A DNA stretch of 64,000 bases from Bacteroidota bacterium (lineage in GTDB: Bacteria; Bacteroidota; Bacteroidia; Bacteroidales; UBA4417). Positions 52,235 through 62,780 of this stretch are shown piece after piece. A program made the translations under genes and the position numbers. The notes beneath the pieces are model-generated. The model made no database searches. It was not told the DNA's origin and saw only the letters and a list, made by a program, of their open reading frames with translations. The stretch lies in NCBI GenBank assembly GCA_013376995.1, contig JACAAZ010000003.1, positions 176,583 to 240,582 on the forward strand, written 5' to 3'. Every line of letters begins with the position of its first letter. Position 1 is the first letter of the stretch.

Positions 52235-55200
52235 ATGAAGTACTCCAGAATGCGCTTTGACTTGCCTTATACACTGCTGATAACACTGATATTAACCCTG
52301 GGATGTATAGCACCTGCATATTCTCAGAACAAACCTGGTGATGATTATACCTCCCTGATAAAATCTGCTGAAAGCCTGTATTCAGCAAAAGATTATTCGC
52401 ATGCGCTCGAAAATTACCTGAAAGCTACGGATATCAAACCCGGGCAAAAGCAGGTAACAGACCGTATTGAAGAGATCAGGAATATTATTGCCGACCAGGA
52501 GAAAAGCCAGGCTCAATCTTTTGAAAATGATGTACTTGAAGGCGAAAAAGCGTTTAAGGCAAAAAACTATCCTGCCGCTAAAAAGCTATTTGAAAATGCC
52601 TTGAGCATAGATCCAACTGCTCAATATCCCAAGGACAGGTTGTCAGCGATCAGGGAATTCTATACCGACCCTGCAGATCTTTCCCAGTTTAATGAGGGCA
52701 TGTCGAAAGGTAACCAGGAATTAACAGCCGGTAATTTTGACAAAGCTAAAAACTGGTTTCAGATAGCACTTTCCGCCCAACCGGATTCAAGGCAGGCCAG
52801 GGAAAAAATTACGGAAACAGATCGTGCAAAAGCAGAATACGCTGCCAAAAAGCTGCAGTTCGACAACTATATTGTCAATGCAGATAAACTCCTGAAACTG
52901 GAGAAAAGAGATGAAGCAAGGGCGTCCTACCAAATGGCTTCTGACATATTCCCCAATGACAATACCGTCAAGGCAAAAATCCAGGAGATTGACAACTATC
53001 AGAACCAGAAGAAAGAGACCCAGGCCTCATTCGATAAAGCCGTTGATCTTGGGGATCAATTCTACCTGAAAAAAGATTTCAGCAATGCACGAATCAAATA
53101 CGAAGATGCCCTGAAATTAAAGCCCGATGCCCGCTATCCCAAAGATATGATCGAAAAATCAAAACTTGGAGAAGCAACAACAAAGTCCTTCCAGGAAAGA
53201 TATGATGCTGCTATTGCAAATGCAGATAATTATTTCAAAACCGGAGAAATGGAATCAGCCTTATCAGGTTATGAATCAGCACTTTCAATTTTGCCCGGAT
53301 CTGATTATCCACAGACCAAAATTACTGAAATTCACAAGATTCAACAGGACAGAAGCAGCAGGAAAGAAGCATACGAACTTGCATTAAAGAATGGTGACCA
53401 GGCATTTTCAGAAAAAAAGTTTGACATCTCGCTTGGCCATTACCAAAATGCTCTCACCCTTTCACCAGATGAAGCTTATCCTAAGGGTAAAATAAAGGAA
53501 ATCAATGATTTGCTTGCTTTAGAGAAGACCCGGGATAATAACTACCAGGGTATTGTTGCTAAAGCGGATAACGAATTAAAGAATAAGCAATACCAAAGGT
53601 CCATTGATTTTTACCGCCAGGCTTTGGTGATTAAACCGGACGATAAGTATCCCAATGACAAAATAGCAGAGATCAACTCAATCTTCGACCAGCTCAAATC
53701 AAAGGATAAAGCTTACTCTGGAAAAATTGCAAAAGCAAAGCAGTCTTTTGAGGAGAAACGATACCAGGAATCCCTCATTGCATTCCAGGATGCACTTGCT
53801 ATCAAACCCGGCGAAAAGTATCCATCTGAGCAGATCGTCCTGATTAATCAAATCCTCGAAAAGGAAAAGGCTGAAAAGGCGAAGTATGACAAACTTCTTG
53901 AGACAGCCGATAATGCGTATGCAGCCAAAAATTACAACCTTGCACTAACTAATTACCAGGATGCATCAGCGTTAAAACCGGCCGAGCAGTATCCCATTGA
54001 TAAGATAACTGCTATTAACCTGGTGATGAAAGATAACCAGGCCAGGCAGGAGATGTATACCCAGGCCATCAGCACCGGTGACAAATTATTTACTGAAAAG
54101 CAATATGAAAGATCACTGGCTGCATACAATGAAGCTAAAAGCATCAAGCCGGACGAACAATATCCGGTTCAAAAAGCCAGGGAAATAAATACCCTTCTTG
54201 AAAATAGCCGCAAACTGGAAAGTGATTACCAGCATCTGGTATCAGCCGGGGATTCATCCATGCAACTCAAAAACTACCCGCTTGCATTGGTATCCTTTGA
54301 AGCCGCTCAGCGTTTGAAGCAGGATCAATCATACCCAAAAGATAAGATCAACGAAATCAAAACTTTGCTGGCTGAACAAAAAGCAAATGAAGATGCATAC
54401 GAAAAGGCAATTTCCGAAGCAGATGACCTTTTCAACGCCAAAAGCTTTGAAGCTTGTATTCCTGCCTATCAAAAAGCATTGAATCTGAAACCTGGTGAGA
54501 AATATCCGGGTAAGCAAATTAATGAGGCTACTTCATTGATTGCTGAAGCTAAATCGAAACAAGATGCCTATGATAATTCCATTGCTGAAGGGGATAAAGC
54601 ATTGGCTTCAAAAAAATATGATGATGCTCTTAAATACTACCAGTCGGCTCATGGCAGCAAACCGGGAGAGTCTTATCCCGACTCGAAGATCAAGGAGATC
54701 AATGCCATTTTTGAGGCTGACAAAACACGCAACGATAATTACAACAAAGCCATTGCTGATGGTGATTTCTTCTTTAAGGCAAATAAATTCCGCGAAGCAC
54801 TTGAACCCTATGAAAGAGCTTCGACTATAAAGCCAGAAGAAGACTATCCTAAAAAACAGAAGGAGAAAATTAATCTTCAACTTACCGCCGAAAAGAAACT
54901 GGATGACCAATATAACAGTTTGATCACCCAGGCTGATAAGTCGCTGAATGACAAGAATTACCAGCAAGCATTAAACGTATATCAAAATGCACTGGACCTC
55001 AAAAAAGATGAACCCTACCCTGCTGAAAAGATAAAATCCATTCAATTAACCCTGGATGAAATCAAAGCCAGGGATGCGCAATATAACAAGGCATTAAATG
55101 AAGGGGATTCTCATCTTGCATCAAAGGATTATAAGTCTGCATTAAATGATTACAATGATGCACTTAAGCTGAATCCGGCAGAAACCTATCCTTCGGAAAA

Positions 55201-56089
55201 AATCAAAACTATCAATGAAATTTTAAAAGCTGTTGATAGCAAGTATAATTCTGTAATTGCCGAAGCCGATTCAAAACTTGCAGCGCATGATTATTCGGAA
55301 GCCTTAACTCTTTATAATCAGGCGTTGGAAATAAAGCCAGATGAGAGTTACCCGAAAGATAAGATAGCTGGAATAAATGAAACCCTTGTTAAGGAAAAAG
55401 CAGAACAGGACCGCCTGTATTCAGCTTCCATAGCAGAAGGTGACCAATACCTGGCTTCTCAGAATTATGTGGATGCAAAACGTGCATTTTCAAAAGCATC
55501 CGGCATTAAACCTGCTGAACAATATCCCAAGGATAAGCTTATCGAAATAAACCTCGTACTGGATGCAAGGAACAGGGCAATTAAGGATGAATATGATAAA
55601 GCTATTGTGGATGCTGACAAGCTTTACCAGCAAAAGATCCTCGACCAGGCTATCGAGGCCTATGATAAGGCATCATCCATCAAGCCGGATGAGAGCTATC
55701 CTGCAGAGATGATAAGGAAGATCAGGCAATATATAACTGATCATTCAATCATGGAAGTAAACAATGTAACAATCACCATCCCTTCCGGTGATGAGCATAA
55801 GTTTGTTTTCAGCGGCATTGAGCCGAGGCTTCGGAATAATAATTATGTGATGATCCGAGCCAGGGCTATAGGTACTGCCATACCTAAAGTCTATTTCAAT
55901 TACGGCCGCGACAATTCAAAGAACGGTGGAATAGTGCTGCGAACAATCAGTAATAAGGAAGGTGTGGACTACGTAATCCGTCTTGCCGGACAGGATAAAT
56001 GGTACCGGGAGGATAATAACTGGTTAAGCCTTTACACGGAAGGATGTGACATAGAAGTCAGCAAGATCCAGATTTCGCAGGGAGAGTAG
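52235..56089 (+). CDS. Secreted protein made of about twenty 57-residue TPR-like repeats
   Basis: A 1284-residue protein with signal peptide (cleavage after AYSQ, about residue 31; an ATG at 52250 is an alternative start). From about residue 35 to 1175 it consists of some twenty repeats with an exact period of 57 residues in the best-measured part. Each has a TPR-like helix pair (pattern Y..AI..GD....K.Y..AL..Y..A), the motif IKP.E.YP..KI.EIN and a short linker helix. The last about 105 residues form a beta-rich domain (VTITIPSGDEHKFVF, EGCDIEVSKIQIS). The design suggests a rigid periplasmic or surface scaffold, with the end domain perhaps binding a ligand. Function unknown. Confidence 0.82.
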   Translation: MKYSRMRFDLPYTLLITLILTLGCIAPAYSQNKPGDDYTSLIKSAESLYSAKDYSHALENYLKATDIKPGQKQVTDRIEEIRNIIADQEKSQAQSFENDVLEGEKAFKAKNYPAAKKLFENALSIDPTAQYPKDRLSAIREFYTDPADLSQFNEGMSKGNQELTAGNFDKAKNWFQIALSAQPDSRQAREKITETDRAKAEYAAKKLQFDNYIVNADKLLKLEKRDEARASYQMASDIFPNDNTVKAKIQEIDNYQNQKKETQASFDKAVDLGDQFYLKKDFSNARIKYEDALKLKPDARYPKDMIEKSKLGEATTKSFQERYDAAIANADNYFKTGEMESALSGYESALSILPGSDYPQTKITEIHKIQQDRSSRKEAYELALKNGDQAFSEKKFDISLGHYQNALTLSPDEAYPKGKIKEINDLLALEKTRDNNYQGIVAKADNELKNKQYQRSIDFYRQALVIKPDDKYPNDKIAEINSIFDQLKSKDKAYSGKIAKAKQSFEEKRYQESLIAFQDALAIKPGEKYPSEQIVLINQILEKEKAEKAKYDKLLETADNAYAAKNYNLALTNYQDASALKPAEQYPIDKITAINLVMKDNQARQEMYTQAISTGDKLFTEKQYERSLAAYNEAKSIKPDEQYPVQKAREINTLLENSRKLESDYQHLVSAGDSSMQLKNYPLALVSFEAAQRLKQDQSYPKDKINEIKTLLAEQKANEDAYEKAISEADDLFNAKSFEACIPAYQKALNLKPGEKYPGKQINEATSLIAEAKSKQDAYDNSIAEGDKALASKKYDDALKYYQSAHGSKPGESYPDSKIKEINAIFEADKTRNDNYNKAIADGDFFFKANKFREALEPYERASTIKPEEDYPKKQKEKINLQLTAEKKLDDQYNSLITQADKSLNDKNYQQALNVYQNALDLKKDEPYPAEKIKSIQLTLDEIKARDAQYNKALNEGDSHLASKDYKSALNDYNDALKLNPAETYPSEKIKTINEILKAVDSKYNSVIAEADSKLAAHDYSEALTLYNQALEIKPDESYPKDKIAGINETLVKEKAEQDRLYSASIAEGDQYLASQNYVDAKRAFSKASGIKPAEQYPKDKLIEINLVLDARNRAIKDEYDKAIVDADKLYQQKILDQAIEAYDKASSIKPDESYPAEMIRKIRQYITDHSIMEVNNVTITIPSGDEHKFVFSGIEPRLRNNNYVMIRARAIGTAIPKVYFNYGRDNSKNGGIVLRTISNKEGVDYVIRLAGQDKWYREDNNWLSLYTEGCDIEVSKIQISQGE

Positions 56090-56543
56090 GCAGGAAGCAG
56101 AGGGCGGGATGCAGGAAGCGGGATGCAGGAAGCGGGATGCAGGAGGCAGTTAACTGCAAGCTTTTGTTAGTGGGATGAAAGCGAGAGGGCGAGATAGAGT
56201 GAGGGCGAGATAGTGAGATAGTGAGATAGCGGGAGACACAAAAAACAATCAGAACAGGACTCTTAATACCTGGTAAACTGCTCACTGCACATGGAACCTG
56301 GCACCCGGGACCTGGATCGCCAAACGCCGAACCCTTCAAACGCCAAACCCTTCAAACGCCGAACCCTTCAAACGCCGAACCCTTCAAACGCCAAACACGG
56401 CACTAGGCAAATGGAAGCCGGAACATGGCACCCGGTAGAAGGCACATAGTTCATCTTCGAAGAAAAACCAGAATCTATAATCCGTATTTCTCGTAAAAAT
56501 TGCTGACATTCGCGGCTTCAAACTGCTGTAATTGCATTATATA
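56090..56543. repeat. Intergenic region of several short tandem repeats
   Basis: No gene is seen. Three 14-bp units (GCGGGATGCAGGAA type) lie at 56104-56145; GAGATAGTGA-type repeats at about 56185-56230; and four 16-bp units (CGCCGAACCCTTCAAA, with CGCCAAAC variants) at 56325-56388 plus a partial one. The GGCGTTTG/CAAACGCC core of the last is shared with the palindrome flanks at 32656-32689. Confidence 0.8.
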
Positions 56544-58025
56544 ATGTCTGAACTCAACGAACATTTCTCCAGGATCAGGAAAGGGATAATTGGTGACAAA
56601 CTTAGGTATACAACTCCCTATGGTGAAAAGACCCTGCTTTATTCCGACTGGGTTGCAAGCGGACGTCTTTATGATTCAATCGAGAAAAAGCTGTTGGAAT
56701 CAGTTGGACCCTGGGTTGCAAATACACATACAGAAACGAGTGAAACAGGGCAATTAATGACTAAGGCCTATCACTATGCCCAACAGTTGATCAAAAAGCA
56801 TGTGAATGCATCAGCCAGTGATGTGCTTGTGACAACCGGTTTCGGAATGACTGCAGCGCTTGTAAAGTTCCAGCGTATACTTAACCTGAAATCCTGCGGA
56901 AGAGGAAAAACCCAGAGCTGTGTTCCTGAAGAAGAAAGGCCTGTTGTCTTTATCACGCATATGGAACATCATTCAAACCAGACATCCTGGTATTATACCA
57001 TTGCAGATGTTGAAGTTGTAACTCCCGGAGATGGTCTTCTGGTAGATCCTGAAAACCTTAGGACCCTATTAAAGAAATATGAGAAAAGGCCGTTGAAGAT
57101 TGGCTCTTTTACAGCCTGCAGTAATGTAACCGGAATTGAAACACCTTACCATGATCTTGCAAGAATAATGCATGAAGCCGGTGGTTATTGTTTCATAGAT
57201 TTTGCAGCTTCAGCACCCTATGTTGATATTAATATGCATCCTGAAGATCCTCTTGAAAACCTGGATGCTATCTTTTTTTCACCCCATAAGTTTCTCGGCG
57301 GACCCGGTTCATCCGGAGTATTGATTTTCAATTCATCCCTTTACCACCGGGATGATCCTGATCAACCAGGTGGTGGAACCGTAGATTGGACAAATCCCTG
57401 GGGAGAATTTAAATTTGTCGATGATATAGAAGCACGCGAAGATGGCGGCACACCGGGATTTCTTCAAGCAATAAAAACAGCTCTCTGCCTCGTTTTGAAA
57501 GACCAGATGGAAGTGAGCCTTATCAGGAAGCGTGAAAATGAACTTGTAATGCGAGCATTTGAGGGTCTCACAAGGAACCCAAGGGTACATGTTCTTGCAG
57601 ATAACGTTAAGGACAGGCTTGGGATCATTTCATTTTACATTGATAATATCCATTATAATCTTGTAGTTAAGTTAATGAGTGACCGATACGGGATACAGGT
57701 AAGAGGTGGATGCGCCTGTGCCGGAACTTATGGACACTTTCTGCTGGATGTTAGTTACGAAAAATCAAAGGAGATCACTGACAGGATCACCCATGGTGAT
57801 TTGTCGCAAAAACCCGGTTGGATAAGGCTTTCACTCCACCCAACAATGACGGATGAGGAATTGGATTTCATATTGTCAGCTATTGATGACATATCCCTTC
57901 ATCACAAGGAATGGGTTAAAGATTACCTGTATAACAAGCACACCAACGAATTCATTCATCTAAACGAATGGCATCAAAAGGATAACCTGGTCAGATCATG
58001 GTTTCTTCTTGACGAGTCCATTTAA
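56544..58025 (+). CDS. Class V aminotransferase-fold PLP enzyme (cysteine-desulfurase-like)
   Basis: A 493-residue protein from the ATG at 56544; the frame also extends to a TTG at 56532. Features are the aminotransferase V fold with SGRLYDSIE and THTETSETG near the start, SFTACSNVTGIETP, the PLP Asp in CFIDFAASAPY, and the Schiff-base Lys in FSPHKFLGGPGSSG (about residue 249). A loop VRGGCACAGTYGH sits where cysteine desulfurases carry the catalytic Cys. It is longer than SufS (about 410). Lying before a cysteine synthase homolog, it may act in sulfur or selenium chemistry, but substrate is not known. Confidence 0.83.
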   Translation: MSELNEHFSRIRKGIIGDKLRYTTPYGEKTLLYSDWVASGRLYDSIEKKLLESVGPWVANTHTETSETGQLMTKAYHYAQQLIKKHVNASASDVLVTTGFGMTAALVKFQRILNLKSCGRGKTQSCVPEEERPVVFITHMEHHSNQTSWYYTIADVEVVTPGDGLLVDPENLRTLLKKYEKRPLKIGSFTACSNVTGIETPYHDLARIMHEAGGYCFIDFAASAPYVDINMHPEDPLENLDAIFFSPHKFLGGPGSSGVLIFNSSLYHRDDPDQPGGGTVDWTNPWGEFKFVDDIEAREDGGTPGFLQAIKTALCLVLKDQMEVSLIRKRENELVMRAFEGLTRNPRVHVLADNVKDRLGIISFYIDNIHYNLVVKLMSDRYGIQVRGGCACAGTYGHFLLDVSYEKSKEITDRITHGDLSQKPGWIRLSLHPTMTDEELDFILSAIDDISLHHKEWVKDYLYNKHTNEFIHLNEWHQKDNLVRSWFLLDESI

Positions 58026-58087
58026 TAAAAACTTCTCGTTCATATCATATATCAGCATGAGAACCCTATTCGGTGTTCTACTTTTTA

Positions 58088-58095
58088 TATATTTG
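58088..58095 (+). promoter_or_regulatory. Candidate -7 box for the cysteine synthase-like gene
   Basis: TATATTTG, 66 bp before the ATG at 58162. It suggests the gene can be transcribed apart from the upstream PLP enzyme. Confidence 0.4.
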
Positions 58096-58161
58096 CTGCA
58101 ATCGATTGCGGTTCACAATTGACAAATTGAGTATTTATTCTCCATTCGAACACCTTCTCGT

Positions 58162-59268
58162 ATGATCAATAATTCTATCCCTGATCCAGGCTTATCCTCC
58201 AAATTCAAGGAATTATGGAGAATCGTTGGTAACTCTCCCCTGCTTGTAATCAGTTTCTTGTATAAAGGTGAGAAGAGAGTCATCTATGCAAAGTCAGAGC
58301 AATTTAATATCACAGGAAGCATCAAGGACAGGATGGCATTGTATGTCCTTCAGCGAGCCTATGAAACCGGTCAAATAAAACAGGGTGATAAAATTGTTGA
58401 AGCAACCAGCGGAAATACAGGCATTGCTTTTGCTGCCATCGGGCGTGCACTGGGACATGATGTAAGCATTGTTATGCCCGATTGGATGAGTAAGGAAAGA
58501 GTGGACATTATCCGTAGCCTTGGAGCGACAATTATTCCAATTTCAAAAGAACAAGGCGGTTTCCTTGGAAGTATTCGAAAAACTGAAGAAATTGCTGCAT
58601 CAGAACCTAATGTTTTCCTGCCCAGGCAATTTGCTAATCCGGCCAATGCTGAGGCTCATGAATGCACAACCGCACCGGAACTATGGTGGCAACTGGATGC
58701 TCATGATGTCGTTCCTGATGCATTTATTGCAGGTGTTGGCACTGGTGGAACCGTAATGGGAGTCGGCAAATTCCTCAGATCCGTTAAACCCGACATCCGG
58801 GTACACCCCCTGGAACCTGCTGAATCCCCAACACTTACAACAGGTTGCAAAGTGGGGAACCACAGGATACAGGGAATTTCAGACGAGTTTATCCCTGATC
58901 TTGTAAAACTTGAACAACTGGATCATATTATTACAGCGAATGATGGAGATGCTATCCTCATGGCTCAGCAACTGGCAAAAAAACTTGGTTTAGCAGTTGG
59001 CATATCGTCAGGTGCAAATTTTATCGGGGCTGTTAAAGTACAGAATGAATTAGGAAGCAAATCAAATGTGGTTACTGTTTTTTCTGACAGTAACAAGAAA
59101 TACCTGAGCACTGACCTAATGCATGAAGAACAGGTCAGGCCCGGCTATCTTTCGCCTGATGTCGAACTTCTGGATTTTTCGGTTTTCAAGAGAGTCTGTA
59201 AAACCTGCTGCGACAGACAAAATTGCAGCATCACTTCTCACAAATCAACTTGCGGGAGTTGCGATTAA
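58162..59268 (+). CDS. Cysteine synthase-family PLP enzyme with Cys-rich C-terminal tail
   Basis: A 368-residue beta-family PLP enzyme. The Schiff-base Lys is Lys55 in TGSIKDRMA, the carboxylate-binding loop is TSGNTGIA, and the phosphate loop is GVGTGGT (191-197). The CysK/CysM/CBS group uses O-acetylserine, homocysteine or related substrates; [16 protein letters not shown] is typical of CysK. The core ends near residue 325, after which a tail has six Cys at 346, 349, 350, 355, 364 and 367 ([15 protein letters not shown]), which is unusual and could bind metal or carry sulfur. The stop overlaps the convergent phosphoesterase stop by 4 bp. Confidence 0.87.
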   Translation: MINNSIPDPGLSSKFKELWRIVGNSPLLVISFLYKGEKRVIYAKSEQFNITGSIKDRMALYVLQRAYETGQIKQGDKIVEATSGNTGIAFAAIGRALGHDVSIVMPDWMSKERVDIIRSLGATIIPISKEQGGFLGSIRKTEEIAASEPNVFLPRQFANPANAEAHECTTAPELWWQLDAHDVVPDAFIAGVGTGGTVMGVGKFLRSVKPDIRVHPLEPAESPTLTTGCKVGNHRIQGISDEFIPDLVKLEQLDHIITANDGDAILMAQQLAKKLGLAVGISSGANFIGAVKVQNELGSKSNVVTVFSDSNKKYLSTDLMHEEQVRPGYLSPDVELLDFSVFKRVCKTCCDRQNCSITSHKSTCGSCD

Positions 59269-60614
59269 TTCGAATCTGGCTTTGCTTTTTTTAGGGTAAT
59301 CAGCGTTATTTCAGGCCTGATACCTATCCTGGCGGGTATACCCAGGTGACCTAAACCCCTGTTCACATTCAGGTATTGATTTTTCCCCTGGTTTTCAAGA
59401 GTGTATAAACCAGCCCACCTGTCAAAAACCCATTTTGCAGGGCTCCATCTGAAATTTCTTAGTTCCAGGCCCATTTGCATGGCATGTGTATGGCCAGAAA
59501 GAGTAAGCAAAATATCCGGGTATTTTCGAATGACCTCATTATCCCAATGAGTAGGATCGTGGGATAGAAGAACCTTAACCTGGACTGCACTTACCCCTGC
59601 CAAAGCTTTCTTAAGGTCACCTTTCTGACCCCAAATTTTCTTCGAACTCCAATTCTCAACTCCAATGAGTGCCAACGAATCTCCTCCCATGTGAATCAGG
59701 ACATTGGAATTCTTCAATAATTTCCACCCCATTTGTTTATACAATTCTTGAAGGTCAAGATTATTCTTCTTATGATCTTCATAGCTATCCCATTGAACAT
59801 AGTCTCCATAATCATGATTGCCTAAAACCGCATAAATACCCAGAGGAGCTTTCAATTTCTCAAGTGTTTCTTTAAAAGGAAAGGCTTCACTTGTTACAAA
59901 ATTGACCATATCTCCGGTAAATACAATTATATCAGGATGTAGTGAATTTACCGAATCTACAGCCCTCTCTAAAGGCTTTTTTGAAATCCAGCTACCAAGG
60001 TGAATATCGGATAGCTGGACAATCTTCACTCCACTGAGCCCTGTAGGAAGATCCTCGACTTCAATAGTCAAGCGTTGAACCTTGAAATCATATACCCAAA
60101 AATAGAATCCAGAAAATAAAAGAAGTGAAAAAGAAGTTGCCGTTATAAGACCAGCAGTAATAAAAAACTGGCTTCTCCATGGTTTGGGGTATTCCTCATC
60201 ATCAATTTCAGCTTTCCGGTTCCTGTAGAAATTCACAGGTATTGCAATGAGTTCGCCAATCAAAAAGCTGATCAGAAGGATGAATTTCCAGATAAATAGT
60301 ACGATCAAAACACCAGGAACATATATCCTCAGGACAGGCATCCAGGTCTGGATCGGAAAGAAATAGGATATTATAAGGAAAGCTATAAAAGCTAAAACCG
60401 GCAACCAGTATGCTATATTCAGCATTCCCCGGAACCAGAATTTCTTTTCCTCGTTGTATTTTCTAAAAATCTTCCAGCAAGCCAGGTCAATTAACAGGAG
60501 GGCACCAAAAAAGACAAATCTGACAGCATATTTTGGGAATATCTCTCCTCCTAGTATAGTGGCTACTACGATTAAAACAACAAGAAAGAATATTGCTACC
60601 TGCTTGATTTTCAT
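59265..60614 (-). CDS. Membrane-anchored metallophosphoesterase (YkuE/YaeI-like)
   Basis: A 449-residue protein. Its N-terminal 185 residues hold about four to five membrane segments. The phosphoesterase domain (about 190-440) has all five motifs in order: [28 protein letters not shown] and LSGHTH, so a two-metal catalytic site should be intact. Relatives hydrolyse UDP-diacylglucosamine or unknown phosphoesters at the membrane. It is convergent with the cysteine-synthase-like gene and probably stands alone. Substrate unknown. Confidence 0.9.
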   Translation of the reverse strand: MKIKQVAIFFLVVLIVVATILGGEIFPKYAVRFVFFGALLLIDLACWKIFRKYNEEKKFWFRGMLNIAYWLPVLAFIAFLIISYFFPIQTWMPVLRIYVPGVLIVLFIWKFILLISFLIGELIAIPVNFYRNRKAEIDDEEYPKPWRSQFFITAGLITATSFSLLLFSGFYFWVYDFKVQRLTIEVEDLPTGLSGVKIVQLSDIHLGSWISKKPLERAVDSVNSLHPDIIVFTGDMVNFVTSEAFPFKETLEKLKAPLGIYAVLGNHDYGDYVQWDSYEDHKKNNLDLQELYKQMGWKLLKNSNVLIHMGGDSLALIGVENWSSKKIWGQKGDLKKALAGVSAVQVKVLLSHDPTHWDNEVIRKYPDILLTLSGHTHAMQMGLELRNFRWSPAKWVFDRWAGLYTLENQGKNQYLNVNRGLGHLGIPARIGIRPEITLITLKKAKPDSN

Positions 60615-60706
60615 TTAAAAGAGAATGTCGGGAAGATTCATTATTCCAGTTCAATTGGAAACCCGGAAAACAAAAATACAGAATGAATTCAGATTAGCAA
60701 TACAAA

Positions 60707-60788
60707 AGGCTATCTCAATGGAACCCAACTAAACCACAAATTGTTTCAATTGCGGATCAGTAATCTGACTAACCTATTGAAATAGCCT
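60707..60788 (-). terminator. Possible terminator-like inverted repeat after the aconitase-family gene
   Basis: AGGCTATCTCAATGG (60707-60721) and CCTATTGAAATAGCCT (60773-60788) are imperfect reverse complements about 50 bp apart, just after the stop at 60810. On the minus strand the distal arm runs into TTTT. The loop is long for a classical terminator. Confidence 0.35.
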
Positions 60789-60809
60789 GTATGAGATGCT
60801 GGTTCTCTA

Positions 60810-62588
60810 TCAACCGTTTGCTTTCACAAAATTGACAAGTCCTTTAGCTTTAAAGATCCCGACCAGTTTATCCGGCAAAGGAGAAAAGCTGTAAATTTTG
60901 TCATTAATAACAACTTTCCCGGCTTCAAAGTCAATATCTACCCTATCTCCTTGTTTATAAGCGTCAACAGCATCCGGTAACAGGATGATTGGCAGTCCTT
61001 GATTCACAGAGGAGCGATAGAAAATCCGATTAACACTTTTGCATATTACAGCCTTAATCCCTGCAAAAGCTAAACCAACAGAAGGATGTTCGCGGGATGA
61101 CCCGCAACCGAAATTCGCACCGGCAACCAGAATATCTCCTTCTTTTACCCGCTCAGCAAAACTGTCATCAAAACCCTTGAAAAGGTGAGGCATGATCTTT
61201 TCTGCCTCTGAACTCTTAACATTGTAGGTCAAGCTGCCGGCAAACATCTGGTCTGTATTCAGGTTGTCAACGTCTGCATAATTCCAGGATCCGTTAGCAA
61301 AGCGATCCTCTCCCTGCTGAATATCCACAGTCTTGCTTTGTTCAATCTTATAAGGAAATACATCAGAATAATCGCTACCCCTTGGATCGGCAATTTCACC
61401 TTTTAATGCAGAATAAGCTACAACAGCAGGGGATGCAAGGTAGATAGATGAATTCTTGTTTCCCATTCGGCCCTTGAAGTTCCTGTTGGCGGTTGAAATA
61501 ATGGTATAATTATCGGCAGGGATGCCCTGGCCTGTGCCAAGACAAGGGCCACATGAAGGAGCAAGGACACTGGCGCCTGCTTCCATGAAAATCCGCATAA
61601 GGCCTTCTTCCATAGCCTGAAGGTAAATATCCTGGGAAGCAGGAATAACCAAGAGCTGGAAACCATCCGGAAGTTTCTTTCCTTTAAGGATACCGGCAGC
61701 CTGCCTTAAGTCATCAATGCGTCCGTTGGTACAAGTACCAACCATAGCCTGGTTAAGTTTGGTCCCTTTTACCGAAGCCAGCGATTTTACATTATCAACA
61801 TGGTGAGGAGCAGCAACTACAGGGAACAATTCATCCAGGTTTATTGTAATTTCTTTGATATAGGTTGCATCCGGATCGGCCCAGGTTCCATCAACCTTGC
61901 CTCCAAGATATTCAAACAAGGTATCATCAGCGGGGAATACCGCATTCTTAGCACCCATTTCGGATGCAAGGTTAGCAATAGTCATCCTGTCGGACAGGCT
62001 CAAACTATTTACACCTTCACCATGATACTCAATGCTCATATAATCAGCACCACTGGAGCCCATCATTCCTATGATCCACAATGAAAGATCCTTCCCGTAA
62101 ACTCCCTTTGGCAATTTGCCTGTGAGATTTATTTTAATTGATTCCGGTACCCTGAACCATGTTTCACCTTGCTTCCACAGGCCTGCAGTTTCAGTCCGGT
62201 CAATTCCTGCGGCAAAGGAATTGAAAGCACCTGCTGTGCAGGTATGGCTGTCAGATCCAACAATGATCATGTTAGGCCTGGCATATTCTGCCATGATCTG
62301 GTGGCAAATTCCCTTACCAACATCATGGAACTTCTTAATTCCCTGTTCCTTAACAATATCCCGGATTTTCTGGTAATCATTTGCCAGTTCAACGTTGGTT
62401 GGAGGGGCATTATGGTCGAGAACGATTAGAAGTTGATCGGCATCCTTAACCTTTTCACCACCCATTTTCTTAAAGGTATTGGCGATGGAGGCCGTGTTAT
62501 CATGAGTCAGGATAATATCAGGTTTCCTGAAAACGATGGCACCTGCTTCTGCGCCGAGAATTTTTTCTGCAAATGTCTTTCCGCTCAT
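60810..62588 (-). CDS. Fused aconitase-family hydratase (isopropylmalate/homoaconitase-like)
   Basis: A 592-residue protein joining a LeuC-like large domain (about 1-420) and a LeuD-like swivel domain (about 430-592). Large-domain signatures are VGSDSHTCTAGAF, GTCTNGRIDD and APSCGPCLGTGQG, supplying the three Cys of a 4Fe-4S cluster; the swivel has GANFGCGSSREHPS. It dehydrates and rehydrates a 2-hydroxy acid in the cytoplasm. Full aconitases are longer (about 750-900), so isopropylmalate, homoaconitate or methylmalate-type substrates are more likely, but leucine genes are not nearby. Family sure, substrate open. Confidence 0.88.
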   Translation of the reverse strand: MSGKTFAEKILGAEAGAIVFRKPDIILTHDNTASIANTFKKMGGEKVKDADQLLIVLDHNAPPTNVELANDYQKIRDIVKEQGIKKFHDVGKGICHQIMAEYARPNMIIVGSDSHTCTAGAFNSFAAGIDRTETAGLWKQGETWFRVPESIKINLTGKLPKGVYGKDLSLWIIGMMGSSGADYMSIEYHGEGVNSLSLSDRMTIANLASEMGAKNAVFPADDTLFEYLGGKVDGTWADPDATYIKEITINLDELFPVVAAPHHVDNVKSLASVKGTKLNQAMVGTCTNGRIDDLRQAAGILKGKKLPDGFQLLVIPASQDIYLQAMEEGLMRIFMEAGASVLAPSCGPCLGTGQGIPADNYTIISTANRNFKGRMGNKNSSIYLASPAVVAYSALKGEIADPRGSDYSDVFPYKIEQSKTVDIQQGEDRFANGSWNYADVDNLNTDQMFAGSLTYNVKSSEAEKIMPHLFKGFDDSFAERVKEGDILVAGANFGCGSSREHPSVGLAFAGIKAVICKSVNRIFYRSSVNQGLPIILLPDAVDAYKQGDRVDIDFEAGKVVINDKIYSFSPLPDKLVGIFKAKGLVNFVKANG

Positions 62589-62780
62589 ATGGAATCAATT
62601 GGTTAATAAGTTTTTAGCATTAATAATTCACTCAATGTTAACGCATTCTTTTATGAGGTAAATTTCTAAAAAGCATTTAACTTTTATATCTTTTTTTTCA
62701 AGAATATTTAAAATTTTCAGCTTACCGATAATTAAGTAAAAATAGCAAATGACGAAGAGAAAAATTTGAAATAATGCATA

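Noticed and set aside
56058..56339. Minus-strand ORF of 93 codons in the repeat region
   Set aside because: Low-complexity peptide from tandem repeats, overlapping the end of the real repeat-protein gene.
58162..59268. Cystathionine beta-synthase
   Set aside because: No C-terminal CBS domains and no heme-binding N-terminus; core motifs fit the cysteine synthase side better, though substrate is open.
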